A stretch of 64,000 nt of DNA from CANLBN01 sp050633525 (lineage in GTDB: Bacteria; Pseudomonadota; Gammaproteobacteria; Pseudomonadales; Cellvibrionaceae), in contig JBOEGR010000015.1 in NCBI GenBank assembly GCA_050633525.1, forward strand, positions 37,071-101,070, read 5' to 3'. The stretch's first letter is position 1. Each line of letters begins with the position of its first letter. Made by a program: the position numbers and the translations under genes. Below are positions 26,453-35,605 of the stretch, in pieces. The notes beneath the pieces were generated by a model that saw nothing but the letters and a program-made list of their open reading frames with translations, was not told the DNA's origin and did not search any database.

Positions 26453-27988
26453 TTACTTTAAGATTGATCCCAAAATACCACGAATAATGCGTCGCCCTAA
26501 CTGTGAGCCTATCGCGCGCGCTGCACTTTTAACGAAGGCTTCGGTTGGTGTTTGGCGGCTACTCTTTCTACTTGTAGAACGGCTCGATTTTCTATCGGCT
26601 TTTTCTCTTTCTTTGTCAGCCTTTGCTTGCTCTTCAGCGAGTTTATTTTCTTCCGCTCGTTTCTTTAGTATTTCATAAGCAGACTCTCGATCGACTTCCG
26701 TTTCATAGCGGCCTTTGTAAGGCGAGTTACTCAAGTGTTGAGTGCGCTCACTATCATCCATTGGCCCTATACGTGATTCAGGTGGCCTAATTAAGATACG
26801 TTCCACGGGAGTGGGTCTGCCTTTTTCCTCCAATACGGAAACCAGTGCTTCACCAATACCTAACTCTGTAATACACGCCTCGGTGTCAATATTAGGGTTT
26901 TCGGGAAATGTTTCTGCAACAATCTTGACGGTCTTTTTGTCTTTTGGCGTAAAGGCCCTTAAGGCATGTTGAATTTTTAAACCGAGTTGACCCAAGATAG
27001 ATTCGGGTACATCGAGAGGGCTTTGCGTAATAAAGTAAACGCCCACACCTTTGGAGCGAATAAGTCGAACCACTTGCTCAATTTTATCAATCAGAACATC
27101 GGGTGCGTCATCAAACAGTAAGTGTGCTTCATCGAAAAACATCACAAATTTTGGTTTTTCAGCATCACCCACTTCGGGTAAGTTTTCAAATAATTCCGAT
27201 AATAGCCACAGTAAAAAGGTAGCATACAGTTTTGGTGAGGTTTGAATGATTTTGGAGGCATCAAAAATATTAATGATCCCCTGACCAGAAAAGTCATTCT
27301 TGATTAAGTCTTCTAGGTTAATGGCAGGCTCACCTAAAAATAACTCTGCCCCTTGCTCTTCTAATACAAGTAAGTCCCGTTGAATGGCACCAATACTAGC
27401 TTTAGAGATATTGCCGTATTCCGCTTGTAGGTCTTTGGCATTGTCGCCAACCCATATCAGCATAGACCGAAGATCTTTTAGGTCTAATAACAACCAGCCA
27501 TTATCATCTGCGATTTTAAAGCAGGAGTAGAGTACACCCGTTTGCGTATCGTTGAGCTCTAAGAGGCTAGACCAGAGTAAAGGCCCTATCTCACTGACAG
27601 TGGTGCGTAAAGGGTGCCCCTTCTTACCGTAAAAGTCCCAAAAGACTACAGGTGAAGGTTTCATCTGATAACCTTCAATACCAATAGTCTCAATGCGCTC
27701 ATCGATTTTAGGGTGAGGATTGGCCGGTTTTCCCAATCCAGAGACATCGCCTTTGATATCGGCTAAGAAGACCGGTACACCAATATTAGAAAAGCTCTCT
27801 GCTAGGGTTTGCAGGGTAACTGTTTTACCAGTACCGGTTGCTCCAGTAATTAATCCATGGCGGTTGGCCATTTTGGCGTTTTGTTTTACTTGTTGTTGTC
27901 CATTGCCGCCAATTAAAAACTCAATTACCTGCTCAGTCACGGATTTCCCCTTATTTTTTATGGTCATTATATCGTCTTGAAACATCAT
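26453..27988 (-). CDS. HerA-like ATPase, DUF853 family (YjgR-like)
   Basis: A 511-residue P-loop ATPase of the HerA/FtsK superfamily. Walker A is LITGATGTGKTVTLQTLAES (about residue 48), Walker B is KFVMFFDEAHLLFDD (about 285), followed by GVYFITQSPLDVPESILGQLG and ALRAFTPKDKK, all as in E. coli YjgR. The carboxy terminus has a charged helix (EEQAKADKEREKADRKSSR) and a glycine-rich end. Two early ATG codons (27988 and 27967) are possible starts; neither has a good ribosome-binding site. The biological role of this family is not settled. Confidence 0.9.
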   Translation of the reverse strand: MMFQDDIMTIKNKGKSVTEQVIEFLIGGNGQQQVKQNAKMANRHGLITGATGTGKTVTLQTLAESFSNIGVPVFLADIKGDVSGLGKPANPHPKIDERIETIGIEGYQMKPSPVVFWDFYGKKGHPLRTTVSEIGPLLWSSLLELNDTQTGVLYSCFKIADDNGWLLLDLKDLRSMLIWVGDNAKDLQAEYGNISKASIGAIQRDLLVLEEQGAELFLGEPAINLEDLIKNDFSGQGIINIFDASKIIQTSPKLYATFLLWLLSELFENLPEVGDAEKPKFVMFFDEAHLLFDDAPDVLIDKIEQVVRLIRSKGVGVYFITQSPLDVPESILGQLGLKIQHALRAFTPKDKKTVKIVAETFPENPNIDTEACITELGIGEALVSVLEEKGRPTPVERILIRPPESRIGPMDDSERTQHLSNSPYKGRYETEVDRESAYEILKKRAEENKLAEEQAKADKEREKADRKSSRSTSRKSSRQTPTEAFVKSAARAIGSQLGRRIIRGILGSILK

Positions 27989-28122
27989 AACAGGGGCAGT
28001 ATATTAGCATCCACCTTAAGAATTATTCATTGCTTGTGTCTTTTTAAAATTGAGATAAGTCATATGAATATAATAATATGAGTAAATGACCACAATAGCG
28101 TTTAATCGCTGGGAGCAAATCG

Positions 28123-28563
28123 ATGGATTTAATGAAAATAGCAACACAATTACTGATGAGTAAATTATCGTCTGGTGGTAGTTCAAGCCTTACAGAAGGT
28201 GTCGTGGGTGCGGCTTTATCTAACCTGTTACCAACCAATTCAGGTGGCGACTTAGATTTAGGCGGTTTGCTTGGACAAATGAATGGTGGTGGTTTAGCGT
28301 CGTTGGCTGCTTCTTTCTTGGGTGATGGTGCTAATGATTCTATGTCGGGTAATCAAATTACTGACTTATTTGGTCAATCTAAAATAAGCAGTTTTGCCAA
28401 TGATTTGGGCGTCGATGAATCTACAGCGAGTAATAGCCTATCAGATATCATTCCTAACCTGATCGACAGCAACAGCAAGGGCGGGTCTTTGTTAGATTCT
28501 GTTGGCGGTGGTGATATGTTAGGTTCACTTGCCAAAGGTGCCTTAGGTTCTTTGTTTAAATAA
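28123..28563 (+). CDS. YidB/DUF937 family protein
   Basis: A 146-residue Gly/Ser/Leu-rich protein. The last third (ISSFANDLGVDESTASNSLSDIIPNLID) fits the DUF937/YidB repeat, in which LGxxxxxAxxxLxxxxPxLxD recurs. The first part (LLMSKLSSGG, NLLPTNSGGDLDLGGLL) is low-complexity. No signal peptide. The role is unknown. Confidence 0.7.
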   Translation: MDLMKIATQLLMSKLSSGGSSSLTEGVVGAALSNLLPTNSGGDLDLGGLLGQMNGGGLASLAASFLGDGANDSMSGNQITDLFGQSKISSFANDLGVDESTASNSLSDIIPNLIDSNSKGGSLLDSVGGGDMLGSLAKGALGSLFK

Positions 28564-28704
28564 TCACCAATTTTTGATATTAAAGACTCTCCGCTATGAT
28601 TGAATCCAGTTATAGCGGATGATAAAGTCAGAGTGCAACAGTAACTCAAAGAAGACAGTAGATTCTAAAACTTAACCAATCAATAATAATGACTAGGAGA
28701 TACC

Positions 28705-29013
28705 ATGGCTGATTATCTAGCTGATGTACAACGTTACGATTCCGGTGCAGATGCCGCTATTGTTGACAAAATTGTAAAACATTTAGGCATTGCTTTACGT
28801 AGCAAAGATGCCTCGCTCGTATCGTGTTCTGATAAATCTGAGCGCGATCGTGTTGCTGAAAAGTGGTGTGGTAAAAAGTTAGGTGTTACCGGCGACGCTG
28901 CAGACAACGTAGTTGAAACCGTGTGCCAAGCGATGAAAGGAGATAGAAATAAGTCCCGAGTGACTTTCTACTATTTGGTCGCTAAAGAGCTAGGTAAACT
29001 TGGCGATTTATAA
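28705..29013 (+). CDS. DUF2853 family protein
   Basis: A 102-residue small protein whose whole length matches the DUF2853 pattern: MADYLADVQRYDSGADAAIV, HLGIALRSKDASLVSCSD, ERDRVAEKWCGKKLG and KSRVTFYYLVAKELGKL. TAGGAG precedes the ATG. A terminator-like hairpin follows. The function of the family is not known. Confidence 0.88.
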   Translation: MADYLADVQRYDSGADAAIVDKIVKHLGIALRSKDASLVSCSDKSERDRVAEKWCGKKLGVTGDAADNVVETVCQAMKGDRNKSRVTFYYLVAKELGKLGDL

Positions 29014-29024
29014 GTTGCTATTTT

Positions 29025-29060
29025 AATGGCTGGTTTACCAGCCATTAACCCCTGTTTTTT
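29025..29060 (+). terminator. Probable terminator after the DUF2853 gene
   Basis: A perfect 9-bp stem AATGGCTGG / CCAGCCATT with loop TTTA (29025-29046). The T-run (29055-29060) is a few bases downstream, so it is slightly imperfect. Confidence 0.6.
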
Positions 29061-29181
29061 TAAGATTATCTACCCTCCATACTCGACGAGAGCGCCACTT
29101 TAGCGTATCTTTCGCACCCATTAAGATCAAAGATCCTATATCCTTAGATTTAACCCTTATTTTTGTGCAGGCAGTGACGAT

Positions 29182-30129
29182 ATGAACCCAAATTACCTCG
29201 ATTTTGAGCAACCAATAGCGGAACTCGAAGGTAAAATCGAAGAATTACAATTAGTCGGTAATGATAACGAACTGAATATCACAGAAGAGATACAAAAGCT
29301 TCGTGAAAAGAACAATAAACTCACTGCTACTCTTTACGAAAACTTGACGCCTTGGCAAGTTGTACAGGTTGCTAGACATCCTCAGCGTCCTTATTCGACT
29401 GACTACATATCACGTATTTTTGATGATTGGGAAGAGCTCCATGGCGATCGCCACTTTGGTGATGATCACGCTATTGTGGGTGGTGTAGGGCGCCTTAATG
29501 GTAAGCCAGTCATGGTTATTGGCGAAGAGAAAGGCCGAAGTGTTAAAGATAAGGTGATGCGCAATTTTGGTATGCCAAAGCCAGAGGGCTATCGTAAAGC
29601 CTTGCGTTTAATGGAAATGGCCGAACGCTTTAAAATGCCTATTTTGACATTTATTGATACTCCAGGAGCTTATCCTGGTATCGATAGTGAGGAAAGAGGT
29701 ATCAGTGAAGCCATTGCACAAAACTTAGCAGTTATGTCACGGCTTAAAACACCTATTATTTGTACAGTGATTGGTGAAGGTTCTTCTGGTGGTGCTTTAG
29801 CAATTGGAGTGGGTGATCAGCTCAACATGTTGCAGTATTCGACCTATTTTGTTATCTCGCCAGAAGGATGTGCCAATATCATCTGGAAAACCGTTGAAAA
29901 GGCACCTCAGGCTGCCGAAGCGATGGGCGTAACCTCAACAGTACTAGAAGAATTAGGCATTGTGGATGAAACAATACCTGAGCCTTTAGGTGGTGCGCAT
30001 AGAGATATTGAAGAAATGGCAGCGAACTTAAAAGTGCGTTTAACTGCGCAATTGGATGATTTGCTAGCAGTTCCTACTGACGAGTTACTCGATAAGCGTT
30101 ACGAGCGTTTAATGAGTTATGGCAACTAG
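29182..30129 (+). CDS. accA: Acetyl-CoA carboxylase carboxyltransferase subunit alpha
   Basis: Carboxyltransferase alpha subunit of acetyl-CoA carboxylase, making malonyl-CoA for fatty-acid synthesis with AccB, AccC and AccD. Motifs are NYLDFEQPIAELEGKIEEL at the start, VQVARHPQRPYSTDYI, DTPGAYPGIDSEERGISEAI, GEGSSGGALAIGVGD and SPEGCANIIWK. The 315-residue length is standard. It lies about 5 kb after dnaE, as in many gammaproteobacteria where the two are linked, but other genes are inserted between them here. Confidence 0.97.
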   Translation: MNPNYLDFEQPIAELEGKIEELQLVGNDNELNITEEIQKLREKNNKLTATLYENLTPWQVVQVARHPQRPYSTDYISRIFDDWEELHGDRHFGDDHAIVGGVGRLNGKPVMVIGEEKGRSVKDKVMRNFGMPKPEGYRKALRLMEMAERFKMPILTFIDTPGAYPGIDSEERGISEAIAQNLAVMSRLKTPIICTVIGEGSSGGALAIGVGDQLNMLQYSTYFVISPEGCANIIWKTVEKAPQAAEAMGVTSTVLEELGIVDETIPEPLGGAHRDIEEMAANLKVRLTAQLDDLLAVPTDELLDKRYERLMSYGN

Positions 30130-30194
30130 GTAGGGCATTTACTTTACCAGCAATAAGGCCCAGTAAATAAAGTCCGAATAGATAAAATCGACCG

Positions 30195-30722
30195 TTAAGC
30201 AGTTAATAGACGGTCGTATTTTTTACTTAAAAAGTCATAAAACTGCTCTCTGAGGAGGTTTATGTCGCGTTTCATTGCCAAAATATCTTCCTCACTTATA
30301 TCAGTTCTTCCCACATAGACTTGGCGACGAAAGTTAGCTACTTTTGAACCGTAAAGCCTCAGGTTTTTCTCCAGCAGTTTTTCTCCCAACATGAGTAACT
30401 TAGACTCTGCATCAGACAGTTTTTTAAATTCATCAACAAGGGCTTGGCTGACATTGTCCAGTTCTTGCTTTCTACTTTCAGGCCATCTAGAGCCAAAGCG
30501 CATTGACTCTACAACAAGGGCAGAGTACTTCGCAAAAATATGGCTGACGTTGCCAACATCCGCAGCGATGCTCTCGAGCACTTCTAGGCGGCGTTGTTCT
30601 GCTTTGACGGGCCTAGGTTGTCGCCGGTGAAAAATTAGAATGGCAAACATGGTTGCAATTAGCACGCCGACCCCCACTTTCATTGAGGTGTCAACGAGTT
30701 GCCATAAAATAGTTGTGTCCAT
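30195..30722 (-). CDS. Membrane-anchored hypothetical protein
   Basis: A 175-residue protein with one amino-terminal membrane helix (VGVGVLIATMFAILIFH), a basic stop-transfer and a long helical cytoplasmic part (residues 40-175) rich in Lys/Glu/Arg. ATG at 30722 is preferred over GTG at 30731 because AAGG then has 8-base spacing. No family recognised. Confidence 0.6.
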   Translation of the reverse strand: MDTTILWQLVDTSMKVGVGVLIATMFAILIFHRRQPRPVKAEQRRLEVLESIAADVGNVSHIFAKYSALVVESMRFGSRWPESRKQELDNVSQALVDEFKKLSDAESKLLMLGEKLLEKNLRLYGSKVANFRRQVYVGRTDISEEDILAMKRDINLLREQFYDFLSKKYDRLLTA

Positions 30723-30844
30723 AGTATTCACCTTACTCAGAAGTCAGAAAATCGTCATTAATGGGCGATTTATCTTTATTTATTACGTCACTGGATAGAT
30801 ACTGATAAGAAAAGCAATAAGTAAGCCAAATAGGAGAGGCATTA

Positions 30845-31330
30845 ATGCCAATATTGATTGAACAAGTGGATTATCACAATGCCAAGCAGGCCAAAGATCT
30901 GATTACCTTACTCGATCTTTATGCTCAGGATAAAGCCGGCGGAGGGCAGCCTTTACCGGACTCGGTAAAGCAAACATTAGTTAGTAACTTATCAAAATTA
31001 TCGTATGCCGTTAGTCTTATTGCCTATGATGGAGAAGAGGCAATTGGCTTATTGAATGGCTTCCAGAGCTTTTCAACATTTGCGAATGAACCATTAATTA
31101 ATATTCATGACCTGTTTGTGGTGGGATCACGCAGAGGCGAGGGCATTGCTCAGCAACTTTTATTGGTGATTGAGGAAGTCGCAAAAGCACGAGGGTGCTG
31201 TAAATTAACCTTAGAAGTATTATCAGGTAATCAGAAGGCTCAGAACGTATATAAGCACTTTGATTTTGAGGCCTATAGTTTAAGTGAAACGATGGGCGAA
31301 GCCGTCTTTTGGCAGAAGAAATTAAGCTAA
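30845..31330 (+). CDS. GNAT family N-acetyltransferase
   Basis: A 161-residue acetyltransferase. The acetyl-CoA-binding block is IHDLFVVGSRRGEGIAQQLL (R/Q-x-x-G-x-A/G signature), followed by LTLEVLSGNQKAQNVYKHFDFE, as in other GNATs. The Shine-Dalgarno AGGAG is 8 bases before the ATG. The substrate is unknown. Confidence 0.85.
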   Translation: MPILIEQVDYHNAKQAKDLITLLDLYAQDKAGGGQPLPDSVKQTLVSNLSKLSYAVSLIAYDGEEAIGLLNGFQSFSTFANEPLINIHDLFVVGSRRGEGIAQQLLLVIEEVAKARGCCKLTLEVLSGNQKAQNVYKHFDFEAYSLSETMGEAVFWQKKLS

Positions 31331-31377
31331 GATACTCTGCTTATATTTAAGGGGCTAGTCCCCCAGAGGTTTTAGGT

Positions 31378-31707
31378 TTAGCCTCCGGCAATTTTGACTT
31401 TGAATTGCTGTTTCTCTAAATACTCTTTAATTTTTTCACGTTGGTCGGTTTGTATTTCTATTACACCGTCTTTAATGCTACCGCCAACCCCGAGTTTTTT
31501 CTTTAAGGTTTTAGCTAAGTCTTTTATATTCACTTCATTAGGTAAGCCTTTAATTAAGGTAACTCCATTGCCTTTTCTACTTTCGCGAAACAAGCGGACA
31601 ATGCCATCACCCGGTTCTGTTGGGGGCGTACCTTGCTTGCTCTCTTTTATCCGGCCTGTTTCCGTAGAGTAAACGAGGCGGCTATTCTTGCTGTTTGTTT
31701 TTTTCAT
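31378..31707 (-). CDS. yciH: SUI1/eIF1-like translation factor YciH
   Basis: A 109-residue protein of the bacterial SUI1 family, related to eukaryotic eIF1 and thought to affect start-codon discrimination. The conserved core is GNGVTLIKGLP, LAKTLKKKLGVGGSIKDGVIEIQ and KIKEYLEKQQFKVKIAGG. The amino-terminal LVYSTETGRI is also family-typical. It lies 12 bases downstream of the zinc-ribbon membrane gene on the same strand, so the two are likely co-transcribed. Confidence 0.92.
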   Translation of the reverse strand: MKKTNSKNSRLVYSTETGRIKESKQGTPPTEPGDGIVRLFRESRKGNGVTLIKGLPNEVNIKDLAKTLKKKLGVGGSIKDGVIEIQTDQREKIKEYLEKQQFKVKIAGG

Positions 31708-31719
31708 TTAGTGCTCTTT

Positions 31720-32055
31720 TTAGCCTATGTTGGCTGAATTGGGCGCCGCTACCGGCTGGTTCTTAATGATACCTACTACTAGTAGTAAAGTGCCTAGCGT
31801 AAAAATAGCCCCTGTTATGAGTCCATTATTGGCCGATTGGCTATTAAACCAAGTGTAATTTAGTGGGGCCGCAATAACGGCTAAGAGCAAGCCAATAGAC
31901 ATTAGTTTTTCGGCTGTCGGTGGTAGTTGTATTGCTTGCTTGCAGTGAGGGCATTCAATCACTTGCCTACTGAGATAAGCTTTGCGTGAACCCCCTTTTT
32001 CTAAATCGCTAAGGTGAATGCGGGTTTTGCAGCTAGGGCAATGTTTATTTAGCAT
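31720..32055 (-). CDS. Zinc-ribbon membrane protein
   Basis: A 111-residue protein with an amino-terminal CxxC...CxxC zinc ribbon (CPSCKTRIHLSD ... IECPHCKQAI) and two predicted membrane helices (MSIGLLLAVIAAPLNYTWF and ITGAIFTLGTLLLVVGII). No family name is assigned. It is divergent from the ion-channel gene, which also ends in a zinc ribbon. Confidence 0.65.
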   Translation of the reverse strand: MLNKHCPSCKTRIHLSDLEKGGSRKAYLSRQVIECPHCKQAIQLPPTAEKLMSIGLLLAVIAAPLNYTWFNSQSANNGLITGAIFTLGTLLLVVGIIKNQPVAAPNSANIG

Positions 32056-32154
32056 AAGTCTCTATTGATTCATTTCTATACCAGTAAAGGCGCATTATAG
32101 AAGCGATTGCACTTTAGGGCTACAATGCACACCGTACACTCAGTAGGATTTTAT

Positions 32155-32991
32155 ATGAATGACGCAGTCGATGAGCAGACCAGCTTAAAAGCACGGCTCT
32201 ATAGTATTATTTTTGGACACAATACCCCCGCGGGTAAACTATTTGATTTGGTGTTGATTTACACCATTTTGTTTAGCGTGCTGATAGTGATATTAGATTC
32301 AGTGAATGTTTTATCGACCAACTATCGCTTATTCTTTCGTGTGACCGAATGGGTATTAACCATCTTTTTTACTATTGAATATGCTGTTCGTATTTACTGT
32401 TCACCGAATCGTTGGCGTTATATTTTTAGCTATTATGGCATTGTTGACCTACTAGCAATCATTCCATCTTATCTGAGCTTATTTGTGAGTGGTATTAGTT
32501 ACTTGCTCATTATTCGCTTATTACGTGTTTTACGTATTTTCAGAATTCTGAAGCTAGTGCAATATTTGCGTGAAGCTAATGTGCTCACGCGTTCACTTGT
32601 GATGGCACGCCGTAAGATCTTTCTCTTCTTTTCATTTGTCGTCGTACTAGCCACTATCTTTGGTTCGTTGATGTATATTATTGAAGGGCCAGAAAATGGT
32701 TTTACAAGTATTCCTAAAAGCATCTATTGGACTATTGTGACCATCACCACCGTGGGCTATGGCGATATCACACCATTAACGACCTTAGGGCAGATTATCG
32801 CCGCATTTGTGATGTTAACGGGTTATTCTATTATTGCTGTTCCCACGGGTATATTTACGGCAGAAATTGCCCAAGAAATGCAGCGTCAGCGCAGCCATAT
32901 CTTCTGCCAAAATTGCGAAAAATCAGGCCATGAAAATGATGCTGAGTATTGTCGACATTGCGGTGCCGAGTTGCCCGAGTTTACACCTTAA
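32155..32991 (+). CDS. Voltage-gated-type potassium channel with C-terminal zinc ribbon
   Basis: A 278-residue six-helix channel. The arginine-rich S4 helix IRLLRVLRIFRILKLVQYL supports voltage sensing; the selectivity filter is TITTVGYGD, flanked by S5 and S6 (VMLTGYSIIAVPTGIFTAEI). After S6 a zinc ribbon follows: FCQNCEKSGHENDAEYCRHC. ATG at 32155 with AGGA at 32145-32148 is clearly better than the upstream TTG at 32107. The channel domain matches the Kv-like bacterial ion-transport family. The zinc ribbon suggests a cytoplasmic regulatory or structural module. Confidence 0.9.
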   Translation: MNDAVDEQTSLKARLYSIIFGHNTPAGKLFDLVLIYTILFSVLIVILDSVNVLSTNYRLFFRVTEWVLTIFFTIEYAVRIYCSPNRWRYIFSYYGIVDLLAIIPSYLSLFVSGISYLLIIRLLRVLRIFRILKLVQYLREANVLTRSLVMARRKIFLFFSFVVVLATIFGSLMYIIEGPENGFTSIPKSIYWTIVTITTVGYGDITPLTTLGQIIAAFVMLTGYSIIAVPTGIFTAEIAQEMQRQRSHIFCQNCEKSGHENDAEYCRHCGAELPEFTP

Positions 32992-33036
32992 ATGTAAGTT
33001 TAAGATTATTAAGAACCCAGTATTGTGGAGTTGTTT

Positions 33037-33267
33037 ATGAGCCATCCCAGCTCAACGGAAGTAAAGGTTTTACAGCAACAAATAGATGACCTGCAAAGTC
33101 GTCTAGCACATCAAGAGGATATGTTGCAGTCTCTAAATAAAATCATCGTTGCTCAAGACAAAAATATCATCGGGCTGAATCAGCAACTACAGCAGCAGCA
33201 AAACAAGTTAGATGATGTGTCCTATAGCATCGAATCGTCAGGTGTTGAAAAGCCACCTCATTATTAG
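33037..33267 (+). CDS. slyX: SlyX family protein
   Basis: A 76-residue coiled-coil protein: VKVLQQQIDDLQSRLAHQED, LQSLNKIIVAQDKNIIGLNQQL and the PPHY tail are the SlyX pattern. ATG at 33037 with GGAG 6 bases upstream is preferred over GTG at 33025. The function is unknown in the family; in E. coli it lies beside slyD, which is not present here. Confidence 0.88.
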   Translation: MSHPSSTEVKVLQQQIDDLQSRLAHQEDMLQSLNKIIVAQDKNIIGLNQQLQQQQNKLDDVSYSIESSGVEKPPHY

Positions 33268-33388
33268 ATTCCTGTCTTAGAGGCAGCCTAAATGCCTCTC
33301 TTTCTTTGGTAATTCCCGTTAGATTGCCTACACTGAAAGGTATATAGCTTATGCCTAGATACCCTATTGCATGCCTCAGTGAGAAAAG

Positions 33389-35605
33389 ATGCGGGAAAAT
33401 CTTCCACCCACGAGTAAAGAATCGTTAATGTTGCCCCGTCACCTGCTTCAGGAGACGGACGGGCAGTTTATTCATTTATTATTTGATTCACTGCGCTCAG
33501 CAGTACTTTACCTTGACCAATGGGGCAATATTCATTCAGCTAACGCAATGGCGAAAGCGCTATTTCGCGAAGAAGAACTACAAGGTAAAACACTACTCGA
33601 ATTTCTCGATGGTTGGGACAACCCTGAGCACTCTAATCAAGAGTTGTTGATGGTTGCCAGAACAGGCACCTCTATCATTGGTGCGATTGAACACGCTGTC
33701 ATACAAGGCAAAGAACACTGGTTTCGGACGGATAAAGTGGCCATTCGAGATGATGAGCATGGTATCAATGGTGTATTAATGACACTGGATGATATTACCG
33801 TCTTAAAAAGCCAAGAGGTCGCCACCCGACAAAGCGAAGCACGTTATCGAGCCTTTGTTGAAAATAGCCAAGATGGTATTTGGCGTTTTGATTTAGAGCC
33901 CACCATACCCATTGATTTACCCAAAAAAGACATGATTCAAGCCATTCTAGAGCGTGCTGTTCTCGGTGACTGCAATCATATTTTTGCTAACGTTTATGAT
34001 ACTGATAACCCTAAGGATTTATTGGGTTTGACCTTACAAGAAACGGGATCACGCACTTATGCAATGGATGTGCAGGCATTTGTTGAAAATGATTTTAAAC
34101 TTAGTACCCAAGAAATTGTTTGGAAAAAGCGTTCTGGCCAAAGCTTATGTTTACAAACTTCAGCCAATGGCACGATTGAAAATGACCACCTTGTCGAAAT
34201 TTGGGGTGTCACGCGTGATACTACTGAGCGCAGGCGCTATATCGATCGCCTCGAATACCAAGCCAATCACGATATTTTAACAGGTTTACCTAATCGAACC
34301 CGTTTAGAGAGTATCGCTAATACCATCATAACGGCAAAGAAAACGGCACAAACATCAGAGAGTGAAAACAAAGCGAAGGTGAGTAATTTAGCCCTCATCA
34401 TTCTTGACCTCGACGGCTTTAAAGAAATTAATGATACGCTTGGCCATCATGTTGGCGATAACATCATTAAAGACATTGGTCCAAGAATAAAACGTGTTGT
34501 CACGTCATTGCACGCGACAATCTCTCGCTTAGGCGGAGACGAATTTGCGATACTTTTGCCCGATATTGCAAGCACACGTGATGCCATTATGGTGGCCGAA
34601 CGTATCCTTGCCTCAGTTCGAAAAGAGTTTGTATTTGATGATATTGTTATCGAAGCGCGTGCGAGTATGGGCATTGCTTTATTTCCAGAGCAAGCACAAG
34701 ACTTTTCGACCCTTATGCGCTATGCCGATGTCGCTATGTATACCGCGAAAAAATCCATGGCAGCGGTAGAGGTCTATAACCCCAAATACGATCAAAACTC
34801 ACCTAAGCGATTATTATTAATGAATGAGCTAGGTAAAGCCATTCGCGATAATCAGCTCACCCTTTACTATCAACCTAAAATCTCCCTCGGAACAAACGAA
34901 GTAGTAGGTGTAGAAGCCCTAGCAAGGTGGATACACCCAACGATGGGTTTTATCTCTCCCGCTGAATTTGTGCCGATTGCGGAGATGACAGACCTTATCA
35001 ACGAAATGACAGACTGGGTACTCGATGAAAGTTTAAAGCAGGTGCGACGATGGCAAGATAAGGGCTTAACAATTAAAATGGCGGTGAATATATCTGCCCG
35101 TAATTTATTAAATGATAATGTATTGCAGAAAATAGAATACCTACTGCATAACCACAGCTTGTCACCTTCGTGTTTAGAGCTTGAAATTACCGAAAGCACG
35201 ATTATGAATAATGCGGAATACTCATTAACGCTATTAGAACAAATTAATAATTTGGGTATTGATTTATCTATCGATGATTTTGGTACGGGCTATTCTTCGC
35301 TTGCTTACCTTAAAAAATTACCCGTTAAATGGTTAAAAATTGATTACGCTTTTATTATTAATATGCTCGAAGATGAACAAGACCAAATTATTGTGAACTC
35401 CACCATTAACATGGCTCATAACCTCGGTTTAAGCGTAGTGGCCGAAGGGGTTGAGACACAAGCAGTACTGAGCCGCCTCAGTTCCATGGAATGCGAGCAC
35501 GCTCAAGGCTACCATATCGCACGCCCCATGCCCGCAGCAGATTTTGAAGAGTGGTATGCCGCTTATTTAGAAAACAATAATAAGACAGTTGAAGATAAGC
35601 ATTAA
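33389..35605 (+). CDS. PAS-PAS-GGDEF-EAL cyclic-di-GMP enzyme
   Basis: A 738-residue soluble protein. A PAS domain (about residues 25-130), a second PAS domain (about 150-285) and a GGDEF domain follow, with intact SRLGGDEFAILLPD, then an EAL domain with GVEALARWIHP, ELEITESTIM, DDFGTGYSSLAYLKKLPV, KIDYAFI and VAEGVETQ. Both catalytic domains look complete, so it may make and/or degrade c-di-GMP in response to PAS signals. There is no membrane segment. The PAS ligand is unknown. Confidence 0.93.
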   Translation: MRENLPPTSKESLMLPRHLLQETDGQFIHLLFDSLRSAVLYLDQWGNIHSANAMAKALFREEELQGKTLLEFLDGWDNPEHSNQELLMVARTGTSIIGAIEHAVIQGKEHWFRTDKVAIRDDEHGINGVLMTLDDITVLKSQEVATRQSEARYRAFVENSQDGIWRFDLEPTIPIDLPKKDMIQAILERAVLGDCNHIFANVYDTDNPKDLLGLTLQETGSRTYAMDVQAFVENDFKLSTQEIVWKKRSGQSLCLQTSANGTIENDHLVEIWGVTRDTTERRRYIDRLEYQANHDILTGLPNRTRLESIANTIITAKKTAQTSESENKAKVSNLALIILDLDGFKEINDTLGHHVGDNIIKDIGPRIKRVVTSLHATISRLGGDEFAILLPDIASTRDAIMVAERILASVRKEFVFDDIVIEARASMGIALFPEQAQDFSTLMRYADVAMYTAKKSMAAVEVYNPKYDQNSPKRLLLMNELGKAIRDNQLTLYYQPKISLGTNEVVGVEALARWIHPTMGFISPAEFVPIAEMTDLINEMTDWVLDESLKQVRRWQDKGLTIKMAVNISARNLLNDNVLQKIEYLLHNHSLSPSCLELEITESTIMNNAEYSLTLLEQINNLGIDLSIDDFGTGYSSLAYLKKLPVKWLKIDYAFIINMLEDEQDQIIVNSTINMAHNLGLSVVAEGVETQAVLSRLSSMECEHAQGYHIARPMPAADFEEWYAAYLENNNKTVEDKH

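Noticed and set aside
28591..28618. Stem CCGCTAT / ATAGCGG after the YidB-like gene as a terminator
   Set aside because: The loop is 14 bases and no T-run follows, so it is too weak to call.
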